Below, in pieces: positions 1 to 6,813 of a stretch of 7,378 nucleotides of DNA. Position numbers and translations under genes: made by a program. The notes under the pieces were generated by a model. That model was not told the origin of the DNA, ran no database searches, and saw nothing but the letters and a program-made list of their open reading frames with translations. This stretch comes from an uncultured Oscillibacter sp. (GTDB lineage Bacteria > Bacillota > Clostridia > Oscillospirales > Oscillospiraceae), in NCBI GenBank assembly GCA_900548505.1, contig URKI01000072.1:1-7378 (forward strand), in the 5' to 3' direction. The number at the start of each line of letters is the position of its first letter. The first letter of the stretch is position 1.

Positions 1-45
1 GATAGGCTCCGGTCTCGTGGGCTCGGAGATGTGTATAAGAGACAG
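1..45. other. Illumina Nextera i7-side adapter (non-genomic)
   Basis: Bases 27-45 are the 19-base Tn5 mosaic end AGATGTGTATAAGAGACAG and 12-26 are the Nextera read-2 segment GTCTCGTGGGCTCGG. Bases 4-11 (AGGCTCCG) are an 8-base index, reverse complement of CGGAGCCT, and GAT at 1-3 is the end of the P7 primer. The same block recurs inverted at the other end of the window. This is untrimmed library sequence. Translated in the frame of the first gene it gives the familiar artefact peptide MGSEMCIRDS. Confidence 0.98.
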
Positions 46-46
46 C

Positions 47-1135
47 TTCTATGCCCGCCGCCCCTATGTGCCCCAGGTATATGACAGCGGCTCTGCCGGC
101 GAGGTACACTACACCCTGGACGGCACCGCCTATCAGCTGACGGTGGCCTGGCCCGACAACCGCTGCGACCCTGCGCCGGACATCCATCAGTCCGGCCGGG
201 AGGGAGATGTGAACCGCTGGCCGTCCAGGCTTTATGTCAACTATAAAGACTCCGGCACTGACGGCTGGGACGAATTTTCCCGGCAGGTGGCGTCCGTCCA
301 CATGGAGGTGGAGCAGGACCCCCAGGGCGCCTCCGATCTCATTGCGGAAGATCCCGTGAACCGGGACCAGTACTCCCCGGACGCGGCCATGGTGTCCGTG
401 CTGGAGTTTTCCGGCGACTGCGGCGAGCCCCAGGTGGTGTGGGTGATCACCATGAACAACGGCGACATCATCCGCCTGCGTCAGACCATGCACGTCACCT
501 TGATCCACACCCATGTCTATGACTACCACGACTATCCCATGGAGACCATGGACCAGCTCAAGGCACTGCTGGACCAGATCCAGGCGGAGACGAACCGGCT
601 GGACGAGGTGATCGTGTATCTGCCGCCGGTGACCTATACCGGCCAGCTGGAGCTGACGGGCCGGTCCTACGAGTTCCACGGCTGCACCGACGGCAGCGGC
701 CGCACGGTGTTTACGGACACGGTGAAGGTGGCCACCGTGGACAGCTATTGGATCAACTACTTCTGCGACATCGACTTTGTGGGCAGCGGAGGCGGCGTGG
801 GTTTGTCCATGTCGGACAACGGCCGGGCGGAGCGGTGCAGCTTTACCGGCTGGCGTACCGCCATGCTGGGCTACGGCACCGCCTGGGTGAGCCTGGGGGA
901 GTGCGACGTGCGGGACAACACCATCGGCTTCCACTTCAACAGCACCGGCCAGAGCGCCAACGACTACCTCTTCAACGACAATGTGTTTGCAGACAACACC
1001 ACCGCCATGCTGCTGGAAAACGTGCCCACGGACCAGGCGATCGAGCTTGACGGCTGCCGCTTTACCGGCAACGGCACGGACATCGACAACCGCTGCGATC
1101 ACCCTCTGGATGACTCCAAGGCTGTCTTTGAATAA
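47..1135 (+). CDS. Probable right-handed beta-helix repeat protein, 5'-truncated
   Basis: An open frame runs from the first complete genomic codon (47) to a TAA at 1133-1135, giving 362 residues. The start codon is missing because the contig begins inside the gene; the GTG at position 17 lies in adapter and is not a start. From about base 560 the protein looks like a pectate-lyase-type parallel beta-helix: short strand-turn repeats rich in G, N, D and aromatics, such as YEFHGCTDGSG, CSFTGW, CDVRDNTIGFHF, NDNVFADNT and CRFTGNGTDIDN. The preceding 170 or so residues are acidic and polar (for example SGTDGWDEF, VWVITMNNGDIIRLRQTM) and look like one or two beta-rich domains that I do not recognise. 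No membrane segment or sorting motif is visible in the part present; the start of the protein is lost. Beta-helix proteins often bind or cleave carbohydrate, but no catalytic residues can be assigned here. The gene converges on the rhomboid gene and ends in a strong terminator. Confidence 0.8.
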   Translation, partial: FYARRPYVPQVYDSGSAGEVHYTLDGTAYQLTVAWPDNRCDPAPDIHQSGREGDVNRWPSRLYVNYKDSGTDGWDEFSRQVASVHMEVEQDPQGASDLIAEDPVNRDQYSPDAAMVSVLEFSGDCGEPQVVWVITMNNGDIIRLRQTMHVTLIHTHVYDYHDYPMETMDQLKALLDQIQAETNRLDEVIVYLPPVTYTGQLELTGRSYEFHGCTDGSGRTVFTDTVKVATVDSYWINYFCDIDFVGSGGGVGLSMSDNGRAERCSFTGWRTAMLGYGTAWVSLGECDVRDNTIGFHFNSTGQSANDYLFNDNVFADNTTAMLLENVPTDQAIELDGCRFTGNGTDIDNRCDHPLDDSKAVFE

Positions 1136-1170
1136 AAAAAGCACCCGGAAATCGTTCCGGGTGCTTTTTT
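1134..1170. terminator. Bidirectional intrinsic terminator between convergent genes
   Basis: A perfect 10-bp stem, GCACCCGGAA (1141-1150) and TTCCGGGTGC (1155-1164), has an ATCG loop. It is followed by six T on the plus strand (1165-1170) and preceded by seven A (1134-1140), which read as a U-run on the minus strand. It begins within the stop codon of the beta-helix gene and lies 22 bases beyond the rhomboid stop, so it can end both convergent transcripts. Confidence 0.93.
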
Positions 1171-1192
1171 ATTCTTTGCAGCCGTACGGTCC

Positions 1193-1762
1193 TCAGCGGA
1201 CCGCCCGCTTTTTTCCGGCGGCGAAGCCGAACACGGTCCCGCACACACCGCCGACGATATGCATGAGATTGGCCACGCTGTCACGGACGAACAGCATGGA
1301 ATAGACCTCCTGACCCAGGTACAGCGCCCCCACCAGGATCAGCGTCAGGGGGATCTTCCCCTCCTTCATGCCCGCAAGGGACGAGAGCATGATGAGCATG
1401 AACACGATGCCGCTGGCTCCCAGCAGGGCGCTTTCGGGAAAGAGGACAAACTGCAAAAGGCCGGATACCAGCGCCGTCAGGACGATGGCCTCCAGCAGCA
1501 TCCGGCTGCCGTACTTTTCCTCGATAGGCGGGCCCACCACCAATAAAAGCAGCATGTTGCCGAGAAAGTGCTCCCATCCCGCGTGGCCCAGCACATGGCC
1601 CACCAGCCGCACATAGGTCAGCGGGCTGGTCAGCGGCGCGCGGTACACGGAAAACAGCGCCGCCGTGGTGACGCCGCCGGTGAGGTAGTCCAGCACCAGC
1701 GCCGCCAGGGAGAGAAAGAAAAAGGTCAGGATCACCGGAGAGTTATACTGCAGTTTTTTCAT
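1193..1762 (-). CDS. Rhomboid family intramembrane serine protease
   Basis: The product is 189 residues. Rhomboids cleave transmembrane substrates within the bilayer using a Ser-His dyad. Ser117 lies in the GASG motif (residues 115-118) at the start of a membrane helix, and His168 lies in the later helix (ANLMHIVGG). HAGWEHFLGN (60-69) supplies the conserved HxxxN of the second helix (His65, Asn69), which helps form the oxyanion site. About six hydrophobic segments are visible (roughly 8-25, 66-80, 87-109, 112-131, 137-150, 163-182), the minimal bacterial core with no soluble extra domain. The start is ATG at 1760-1762, preceded by a purine-rich AAGAGGTGG. An in-frame start 15 codons upstream would run through the intergenic hairpin and has no comparable site. 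The gene lies 61 bases downstream of the P-type ATPase on the same strand and may be co-transcribed with it. The substrate is unknown. Confidence 0.93.
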   Translation of the reverse strand: MKKLQYNSPVILTFFFLSLAALVLDYLTGGVTTAALFSVYRAPLTSPLTYVRLVGHVLGHAGWEHFLGNMLLLLVVGPPIEEKYGSRMLLEAIVLTALVSGLLQFVLFPESALLGASGIVFMLIMLSSLAGMKEGKIPLTLILVGALYLGQEVYSMLFVRDSVANLMHIVGGVCGTVFGFAAGKKRAVR

Positions 1763-1786
1763 AGGTCCCACCTCTTTGTCCCGTGG

Positions 1787-1820
1787 AAGAGTCCCCCAAA
1801 ACCGCACTGGGGGACCTCTT
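1787..1820. terminator. Intergenic hairpin between ATPase and rhomboid genes
   Basis: AAGAGTCCCCCA (1787-1798) pairs with TGGGGGACCTCTT (1808-1820) with one bulged base, leaving a 9-base loop. On the plus strand it is followed by TTCTTATTT, but both flanking genes are on the minus strand, where the hairpin has no downstream U-run. It may therefore act as a weak or partial terminator, or as an mRNA 3'-end stabiliser for the ATPase message, rather than a full stop before the rhomboid gene. The structure is clear; its role is inference. Confidence 0.5.
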
Positions 1821-1823
1821 TTC

Positions 1824-4478
1824 TTATTTCCCGCTGCCGGTGATGGCCTTGCGCAGAAGATCCACCGGGATCATGGTCATCGCCAGCACCGCCACGACGC
1901 CCCAGCCGGCAAGGCCGAAGGGCACGCAGCTGAACATGCTGCTGATCCATCCGAACACGCGGACGGGGATCAGCCCGGCATTGACGATGAACGCCTGCAC
2001 CAGCATGATGGTGAGAAAGACCTTCATAAAGCCGGTGTTCTCCCCCAGGCCCTTGAAGATGGCAAAGCCCTCGTCACGGACATTGAAGCCGTTGAACAGG
2101 GCGCTCCAGATAAAGAGCACAAAGTAAGCCGTGAGCTTCTGCTCGGTGCCGGCAAAGAACCGGTCGAAGAAGGGCGCCTTCAAAAATGCGAAGCTCAGCG
2201 CCGTGAGCCACAGGCCCATGATGACGATCTGGGTCATCATGGGGCGGCTGACGATGCTCTCGTCCCGGCGGCGGGGCTTCTCGCTCATGTACCGCTCCCG
2301 GGCGGGCTCGTTGCCCAGCATGATGGCGCCCAGGCCGTCCATCACCAGGTTGACGAACAGCAGATGGGTGACTTTCAGCGGCTCCTCCACGCCGAAGAAC
2401 GGCGCGATGGCGCTGACGGCCACAGCCGCCACGTTGATGGCCAGCTGGAACTTGCAGAATTTCAGGATATTGTGGTAAATGGTGCGGCCGTACCAGATGG
2501 CGTCCTTGATGGATTTGAAGTTGTCATCCAGAATGACGATCTTGCCGGCCTCCTTGGCAGCCTCGGTGCCGCTGCCCATGGCAAAGCCCACGTCCGCCCG
2601 CTTCAGGGCGGGGGAGTCGTTGACGCCGTCGCCGGTCATGCCCACCACCAGGTTCATCTCCTGGCAAAGGCGCACCATGCGGGACTTATCCGTAGGCAGG
2701 GCCCGGGCGATGACCCGGATGCGGGGGATGATGCTCTTGACCTCCTCGTCGCTGAGCTCCCCCAGCTGGGCAGAGGTCAGCGCCACCTCGTCCCCGTTCT
2801 TCAAAAGGCCCGCGTCCCGGGCGATGGCCACGGCGGTCTGCAGCCGGTCGCCGGTGATCATGACCACCTGGATGCCCGCGTGCTGCACGGCGGCGATGGC
2901 CTCCCGGGCCTCGGGACGCACATCGTCCCGGATGCCCACAAAGCCGATGATGACCGTATCGGGGTTGATGGCGTTTTCCGTCATGGGGCTGGGGGAGTAG
3001 CCGAATGCCAGCACCCGCATGGAGCGGCTGGCCAGCTCGTCGATCTTGGCGTTGAGCACGTCGGCCTTGATGGCCCGCTCCTCGCCGCTCATGCTCAGGT
3101 ACTTGCTGCTCACTGCCAGCAGCCGCTCCGGCGCGCCCTTGTAGAACGTCCGGCCCAGCTGATCCAGATAGGCCTGGCTGAACTTGTTGGCGGAGTTGAA
3201 GCCCTGGGCGCTGCCCACCGTGTAGCTGCCCTCCAGCTGGCGGAACGTCTGGGCGCCCAGGAACTTCATGAGCGCCTGGTCCGTGGCGTTGCCGCCGATG
3301 ACCTGGCCCTGGGCGTCAAACATGGACTGGGTGTTCTTGCCGATGGCAAGGTCCACCAGGCCCTTGATCTTCCCGTGCTGGGAGAGTTCATTTAAGGGAA
3401 TGGTGATGCCGTCAGCGGTGAAGAACTCCACCACCTCCAGGTGGCCCTTGGTGATGGTGCCGGTCTTGTCGCTGAAAAGGATGTTCAAAGAGCCTGCGGT
3501 CTCGATGCCCTCCGCCTTGCGCACCAGCACGTTGTGATCCAGCATCTTGCTGGTGTTCTGCATGAGCACCAGGGAGATCATCAAAGGCAGTCCCTCGGGG
3601 ACGGCGCACACAATGATGACCACCGCCAAAGACACCGCCTCGATCACGTCCTTGACGATCTCCGCGGCGCCAAGGGACGCATAGGCGCCGAAGCCGCCGG
3701 CGGAGAGGATGAAGTAGCCCATGTACATGACCGCGATGACCACGGCGCCGATGTATCCGAACTTGGAGATGGTGCCCGCCAGCTTGGCAAGCTTCACCTT
3801 CAGGGGAGAGTCCGGCTCGTCGCCCTGCATCTCCTCTGCCATCTTGCCCATCATGGTGGAAAGGCCCACCTTCTGCACGTCCATGACACCTTCGCCGTCA
3901 AAGAGCACCGCGCCCCGGAACAGCGAGTGCTGATCCACGAAGGTGTCGCCGGTGATCTCCTCCGCCAGGCGCATCTCGCCCTCGGCGGCGGTCTTTCTGC
4001 ACTCCTCCGCTTCGCCGTTGAGGGCGGAGTTGTCCACTTTCAAGCTGCCGTGGACCAGAATGCCGTCGGCAGGGATCTTGTCGCCCGCCTGGAGCAGCAC
4101 CTTGTCGCCCACCACCACGTCGTCCACGTCGATGACGGTGATGACGCCGTTGCGGTAGACCTTGCACTGGTCCTTTTTCGTGCTGTCTTTGAGCTGGCGG
4201 TATTTCGTGTCGCTGGCCACGCCGGTCTTGGCGGACACGAACGCCACGATCAGCACCGCCACGATGGTGCCCACCGGCTCGTAGATATCCGCGTAGCCCA
4301 GCAGGCACATGACGAGCATCAGCGCCGCAATGGCAAGCAGGACGCGGATCATGGGATCGCTGAAGGTCTCTTTGAACTCCGCCCAGAATGTGGTGGGCTC
4401 CGAGTCAGGGATCTGGTTGCTGCCGTATTTCGCTCTGGATTCGGCGACTTCTTTGTCGCTCAGGCCGTTAAAGTGCAT
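1824..4478 (-). CDS. Calcium-type P-type ATPase (P2B, PMCA-like)
   Basis: The product is an 884-residue ATP-driven cation pump of the inner membrane. Visible landmarks are the phosphorylation site SDKTGT (phospho-acceptor Asp337), the M4 ion-binding motif VPEGLP (Glu295), the nucleotide-domain KGAPE (447-451), ITGD (541-544) and the hinge TGDGVNDSP (615-623, Asp617 and Asp621). M5 reads KFCKFQLAINVAAV and M6 reads NLVMD (Asn710, Asp714). That M4/M5/M6 set, with no acid in M5, resembles plasma-membrane-type Ca2+ pumps with one calcium site, so calcium export is the best guess; manganese or another divalent ion is possible. The actuator loop is ALNGEAEE rather than TGES, keeping the catalytic Glu (156). 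There is no calmodulin-type C-terminal tail. The start is ATG at 4476-4478, placed 9 bases after GGAGGAG. A TTG six codons upstream overlaps that site and is rejected. The gene has its own promoter and a structured, terminator-containing leader. Confidence 0.95.
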   Translation of the reverse strand: MHFNGLSDKEVAESRAKYGSNQIPDSEPTTFWAEFKETFSDPMIRVLLAIAALMLVMCLLGYADIYEPVGTIVAVLIVAFVSAKTGVASDTKYRQLKDSTKKDQCKVYRNGVITVIDVDDVVVGDKVLLQAGDKIPADGILVHGSLKVDNSALNGEAEECRKTAAEGEMRLAEEITGDTFVDQHSLFRGAVLFDGEGVMDVQKVGLSTMMGKMAEEMQGDEPDSPLKVKLAKLAGTISKFGYIGAVVIAVMYMGYFILSAGGFGAYASLGAAEIVKDVIEAVSLAVVIIVCAVPEGLPLMISLVLMQNTSKMLDHNVLVRKAEGIETAGSLNILFSDKTGTITKGHLEVVEFFTADGITIPLNELSQHGKIKGLVDLAIGKNTQSMFDAQGQVIGGNATDQALMKFLGAQTFRQLEGSYTVGSAQGFNSANKFSQAYLDQLGRTFYKGAPERLLAVSSKYLSMSGEERAIKADVLNAKIDELASRSMRVLAFGYSPSPMTENAINPDTVIIGFVGIRDDVRPEAREAIAAVQHAGIQVVMITGDRLQTAVAIARDAGLLKNGDEVALTSAQLGELSDEEVKSIIPRIRVIARALPTDKSRMVRLCQEMNLVVGMTGDGVNDSPALKRADVGFAMGSGTEAAKEAGKIVILDDNFKSIKDAIWYGRTIYHNILKFCKFQLAINVAAVAVSAIAPFFGVEEPLKVTHLLFVNLVMDGLGAIMLGNEPARERYMSEKPRRRDESIVSRPMMTQIVIMGLWLTALSFAFLKAPFFDRFFAGTEQKLTAYFVLFIWSALFNGFNVRDEGFAIFKGLGENTGFMKVFLTIMLVQAFIVNAGLIPVRVFGWISSMFSCVPFGLAGWGVVAVLAMTMIPVDLLRKAITGSGK

Positions 4479-4487
4479 GGATCTGTT

Positions 4488-4494
4488 CTCCTCC
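4488..4494 (-). promoter_or_regulatory. Ribosome binding site deciding the ATPase start
   Basis: The minus strand reads GGAGGAG here, 9 bases before the ATG at 4478. The alternative upstream in-frame start is a TTG whose codons overlap this motif, so the site supports the shorter 884-residue protein. The site lies only 9 bases beyond the U-run of the leader terminator. Confidence 0.88.
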
Positions 4495-4503
4495 AAAAGT
4501 CGG

Positions 4504-4524
4504 AAAAAGGCGGCGTCCGCCGCC
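4504..4524 (-). terminator. Leader terminator (attenuator) before the ATPase
   Basis: On the minus strand GGCGGC (4524-4519), a GGAC loop and GCCGCC (4514-4509) form an all-GC 6-bp hairpin followed by five U (4508-4504). It sits after the promoter at 4670-4699 and directly before the ATPase ribosome binding site. It would therefore end transcription before the gene unless relieved, which is the arrangement of attenuators and transcriptional riboswitches. The short stem makes its strength uncertain. Confidence 0.7.
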
Positions 4525-4665
4525 GCTTTCTCCCGGGATATGCTGTGTTCCCGCCAGGGGACGCGCTTTCTTACCTACCGGAAGCAGGAGGGCCCATTGT
4601 CACCCGGCTTTTCACGCCGGATGGAACACAACGGCCGTCCCTCCCTTGTTCCGCATCGGTTTTCC
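4505..4665 (-). ncRNA. Structured 5' leader of the ATPase mRNA, candidate riboswitch/attenuator
   Basis: Hand folding of the minus-strand RNA gives a nested three-part hairpin: GGAGGG (4644-4639) with CCCUCC (4592-4587), CCGUUGU (4634-4628) with ACAAUGG (4600-4594), and AUCCGGC (4622-4616) with GCCGGGU (4608-4602), capped by a GUGAAAA loop. A second helix pairs CUUCCGG (4584-4578) with CCGGGAG (4536-4530) around a 41-nt loop containing UAGGUAAGAAAG. The GC-only terminator hairpin follows. P-type ATPase genes are often preceded by metal riboswitches such as yybP-ykoY (Mn2+). I do not see that family's GGGGAGUAG motif, nor the M-box or NiCo signatures, so the class is unassigned. The pairings are seen in the sequence; ligand sensing is inference. 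Confidence 0.5.
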
Positions 4666-4669
4666 TCAC

Positions 4670-4699
4670 ATTATAATGCTGCCGGGTATTTCTTTGCAA
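4670..4699 (-). promoter_or_regulatory. Probable sigma-70-type promoter of the ATPase transcript
   Basis: On the minus strand a perfect -10 TATAAT (4675-4670) is preceded, after 18 bases, by TTGCAA (4699-4694) as a -35 element. Transcription would start near 4663-4666, giving a leader of about 185 nt before the ATPase ATG. It is the best promoter match in this gap, though its -35 is only moderate. Confidence 0.7.
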
Positions 4700-4707
4700 G
4701 CGGCAAA

Positions 4708-4735
4708 CGCCTCTTGCCGGGCGGCAGGCGCTTTT
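4708..4735. other. GC-rich hairpin upstream of the ATPase promoter
   Basis: CGCCT (4708-4712) plus GCC (4716-4718) pair with GGC (4723-4725) plus AGGCG (4726-4730), with a 3-base bulge and a GGGC loop. TTTT follows on the plus strand after a C; on the minus strand only TTT follows. It could be a second, weak terminator for the upstream MATE gene or a spacer structure. Role unknown. Confidence 0.35.
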
Positions 4736-4755
4736 GACCTCCCGTTCTCCAGGAT

Positions 4756-4789
4756 AAAGGAGCCGCAGTCGGCCGACCGCGGCTCCTTT
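4756..4789. terminator. Probable terminator downstream of the MarR-MATE operon
   Basis: AAAGGAGCCGC (4756-4766) pairs perfectly with GCGGCTCCTTT (4779-4789), and inside it GTCGG and CCGAC pair again across one A/C mismatch, so almost the whole 34 bases form one stem. The plus strand has GGTTTTT after it. The minus strand, where the upstream gene lies, ends in CTCCTTTATCC, a shorter U-run. It lies 40 bases past the MATE stop codon and before the ATPase promoter, so it probably separates the two transcripts. Confidence 0.65.
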
Positions 4790-4829
4790 GGTTTTTATCC
4801 TTCCCGGTATGATGAGCAGACGGAGGCCA

Positions 4830-6806
4830 TCAGCGCACGTTCTGCGCCTGCGCCAGGCCGCGGGTCTCCAGGTACCGGAGGATCTCCTCCGCGGCCTGCT
4901 GGACTCCCTGGGAGGAGTCCACCGTCAAATCGTAGTTGGCGGACTCGCCCCACCGTCTGCCTGAGATGTGGTGGTAATAAGCGGCCCGGGCCTTGTCAGA
5001 CCGGCGGATATTCTCCTCCGCCTCCTCCGGCGTGTCTCCATAGACCTCCATGGCCCGGCCGATCCGGTATTCTCTGGATGCGTGGATAAAGATCTTCACC
5101 ACGTCCTTGCGGTCCCGGAGCACGTAGTCCGCCGCTCTGCCCACAATGACGCAGCTGCCGTTTTCCGCGATTTTCTGGATGATCTGGTGCTGGGCCACCA
5201 CCGCCAGCCGGACAACTCTGGTGCTCAGATACAGGTTATACAGGGCCTTGGGCGCATTGCGGTTGAGCTTGGAGATAAATTCCCGGTCCAGTCCGCTCTC
5301 CTGGGCGGCCAGCGCCGTCATCTCCTTATAATAGAAGGGGATGCCCAGTCTCTGGGCCACCTGTCGGCCGATTTCCTTTCCCGAGGAGCCGTGCTGCCGG
5401 GCAATGGTCAAAATGACGCCGGGGTGAGAGGGCTGGATCACCACGGTGGGGTGCTCCCGGTCCATCAGCGGTGCGTCCTTTACATAGGGGTGGGCCAGGA
5501 ACTGCCGGTAGTACACCAGGCCCAGCAGGCTGGTCAGCGTCTCCGTCACAGGGAAAGTCAGCCAGAACTGCGCCAGCCCGAACCGGGCAAACAGCGCGCC
5601 CAGCGGGACGAACAGCACCACCGTCCGCACCACCGTCAGCAAAGAGCTTTTGACCGCGGCGCCCACCGCCTGGAAAAACACCGGGAACACCAGGGAGGTC
5701 ACCATGGGGATGAAGCTGACGCCGATAAAGTGGAACCCCCAGCGGCCGATCTCCACCACCTGCTCGTCGGAGGTGAATACCCGGAGCATGGGCCCCGGAA
5801 TGGTCTCAAAGCATAGCGTCCCCAGCGACATCAGCGCCACGCCGAACGCCACGGCGGTCAGCAGCGTCACCTTGCAGCGGCGGATCCGCCGGGCAGCATA
5901 ATTGAAGCTGACAATGGGCACGATGCAGGTCTGCATGGCGCCCAAGGGGATGAAGAAAAAGGTCTGCCACTTGTAATACAGGCCCAGGGCGGTCACTGCC
6001 TGGTCGGAAAAGCCGGACAGGATCAGATTGAGCCCGAAGATATAGAAGGTATAGGCGGACTGCATGATGATGCTGGGAATGCCCAGGCGGAAGATCTCCG
6101 CCACCCGCCGGGGATAGACTTCTCTGGTGGGCGACTTGCGATACCCCTTTCGCATCACCACCAGAGCGGCCACCACCTGCCCCAGCACGGTGGCCACCGC
6201 CGCACCCGCAATGCCCAGCTCGGGAAAGCCCCACAGGCCGAAGATCAGCAGCGGGTCCAGCACGATGTTGGTCAGCGCCCCCAGGATCTGCGCCGCCATG
6301 GGGGTCTTCATGTCTCCCTGGGCCTGGAGGATCTTGGTCCAGATGCTCTCAAAAAACACGCCGAAGCTGAACACGCAGACGATGCGGCCGTAGGTCACCA
6401 CCGCCTCCACTACCTCCGGCGAGGTCGAGGACAGCCTGGCATACGCCGGCAGGATGAGCCAGGCAACGGCGGCAAAGAGGACCCACAGAACACCGGCCAG
6501 CGGTGTGCCGATCCCTGCAAATTCCTGCGCATCCCCCCGCTTGCCGACTCCGAACCGGGCCGCCATGGCCGTGTTGATGCCCACGCCCGTGCCGATGGCC
6601 AGCGCCACCATCAAAAGCTGGATGGGATAAACGATGGAGAGGGCCGTCAGGCCGGACTCGGCATACCGGCCCACGAACAAACTGTCCACGATGTTGTAAA
6701 GGGCCTGGATCAGCTGAGCCAGCATGACCGGGGGAGCGATCTTCAAAAGGATCTTCCAGATCTTTTCGCTCCCGAAAAACTGTGCTTCCGTGCTTGTGTT
6801 TCCCAT
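4830..6806 (-). CDS. MATE family efflux transporter fused to cytidylate-kinase-like domain
   Basis: The 658-residue product is longer than the usual MATE length of about 450. Residues 1-440 form a MATE transporter, which typically exports drugs or metabolites using a Na+ or H+ gradient: about twelve hydrophobic helices, NIVDSLFVGR near the first helix, QAQGDMKTP, the half-end NIVLDPLLIFGLWG and the second-half FFQAVGAAVKSS. A short linker follows (about 441-462). Residues 463-650 resemble the cytidylate-kinase-like family: TIARQHGSSGKEIG (467-480) carries a P-loop-like GSSGK, then CVIVGRAADYVL (552-563), an Arg-rich lid region with ARAAYYHHISG, and YDLTVDSS. Both parts are in one uninterrupted frame, and the tail should be cytoplasmic. 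The start is ATG at 6804-6806, 7 bases after GAGGAG; an upstream GTG overlaps that site. It lies 11 bases after the MarR gene, so MarR control is likely. The kinase substrate is unknown. Confidence 0.92.
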   Translation of the reverse strand: MGNTSTEAQFFGSEKIWKILLKIAPPVMLAQLIQALYNIVDSLFVGRYAESGLTALSIVYPIQLLMVALAIGTGVGINTAMAARFGVGKRGDAQEFAGIGTPLAGVLWVLFAAVAWLILPAYARLSSTSPEVVEAVVTYGRIVCVFSFGVFFESIWTKILQAQGDMKTPMAAQILGALTNIVLDPLLIFGLWGFPELGIAGAAVATVLGQVVAALVVMRKGYRKSPTREVYPRRVAEIFRLGIPSIIMQSAYTFYIFGLNLILSGFSDQAVTALGLYYKWQTFFFIPLGAMQTCIVPIVSFNYAARRIRRCKVTLLTAVAFGVALMSLGTLCFETIPGPMLRVFTSDEQVVEIGRWGFHFIGVSFIPMVTSLVFPVFFQAVGAAVKSSLLTVVRTVVLFVPLGALFARFGLAQFWLTFPVTETLTSLLGLVYYRQFLAHPYVKDAPLMDREHPTVVIQPSHPGVILTIARQHGSSGKEIGRQVAQRLGIPFYYKEMTALAAQESGLDREFISKLNRNAPKALYNLYLSTRVVRLAVVAQHQIIQKIAENGSCVIVGRAADYVLRDRKDVVKIFIHASREYRIGRAMEVYGDTPEEAEENIRRSDKARAAYYHHISGRRWGESANYDLTVDSSQGVQQAAEEILRYLETRGLAQAQNVR

Positions 6807-6813
6807 TCTCTTT

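Noticed and set aside
1763..1807. Rhomboid N-terminal extension of 15 residues
   Set aside because: It would be encoded through the intergenic hairpin, while the internal ATG has a well-placed AAGAGGTGG.
4476..4496. TTG start adding six residues to the ATPase
   Set aside because: The TTG codon overlaps the GGAGGAG that serves the downstream ATG, leaving it no ribosome binding site.
4505..4665. Assignment of the ATPase leader to the yybP-ykoY, M-box or NiCo riboswitch
   Set aside because: The expected signatures (such as GGGGAGUAG for yybP-ykoY or the AGGUGAGGCU start of the M-box) are absent. The UAGGUAAG match is short and in the wrong place.
1776..4676. Two long plus-strand frames (539 and 411 codons) antisense to the P-type ATPase
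   Set aside because: They are His-, Asp- and Gly-rich with no recognisable domain, lie opposite a gene with every ATPase motif, and have no credible ribosome binding sites. Long antisense frames are expected from the strong third-position GC bias.
4968..5816. Plus-strand frame of 282 codons antisense to the MATE-kinase gene
   Set aside because: Low-complexity His/Gln/Arg-rich translation, no family resemblance, and fully explained as the complement of the GC-rich real gene.
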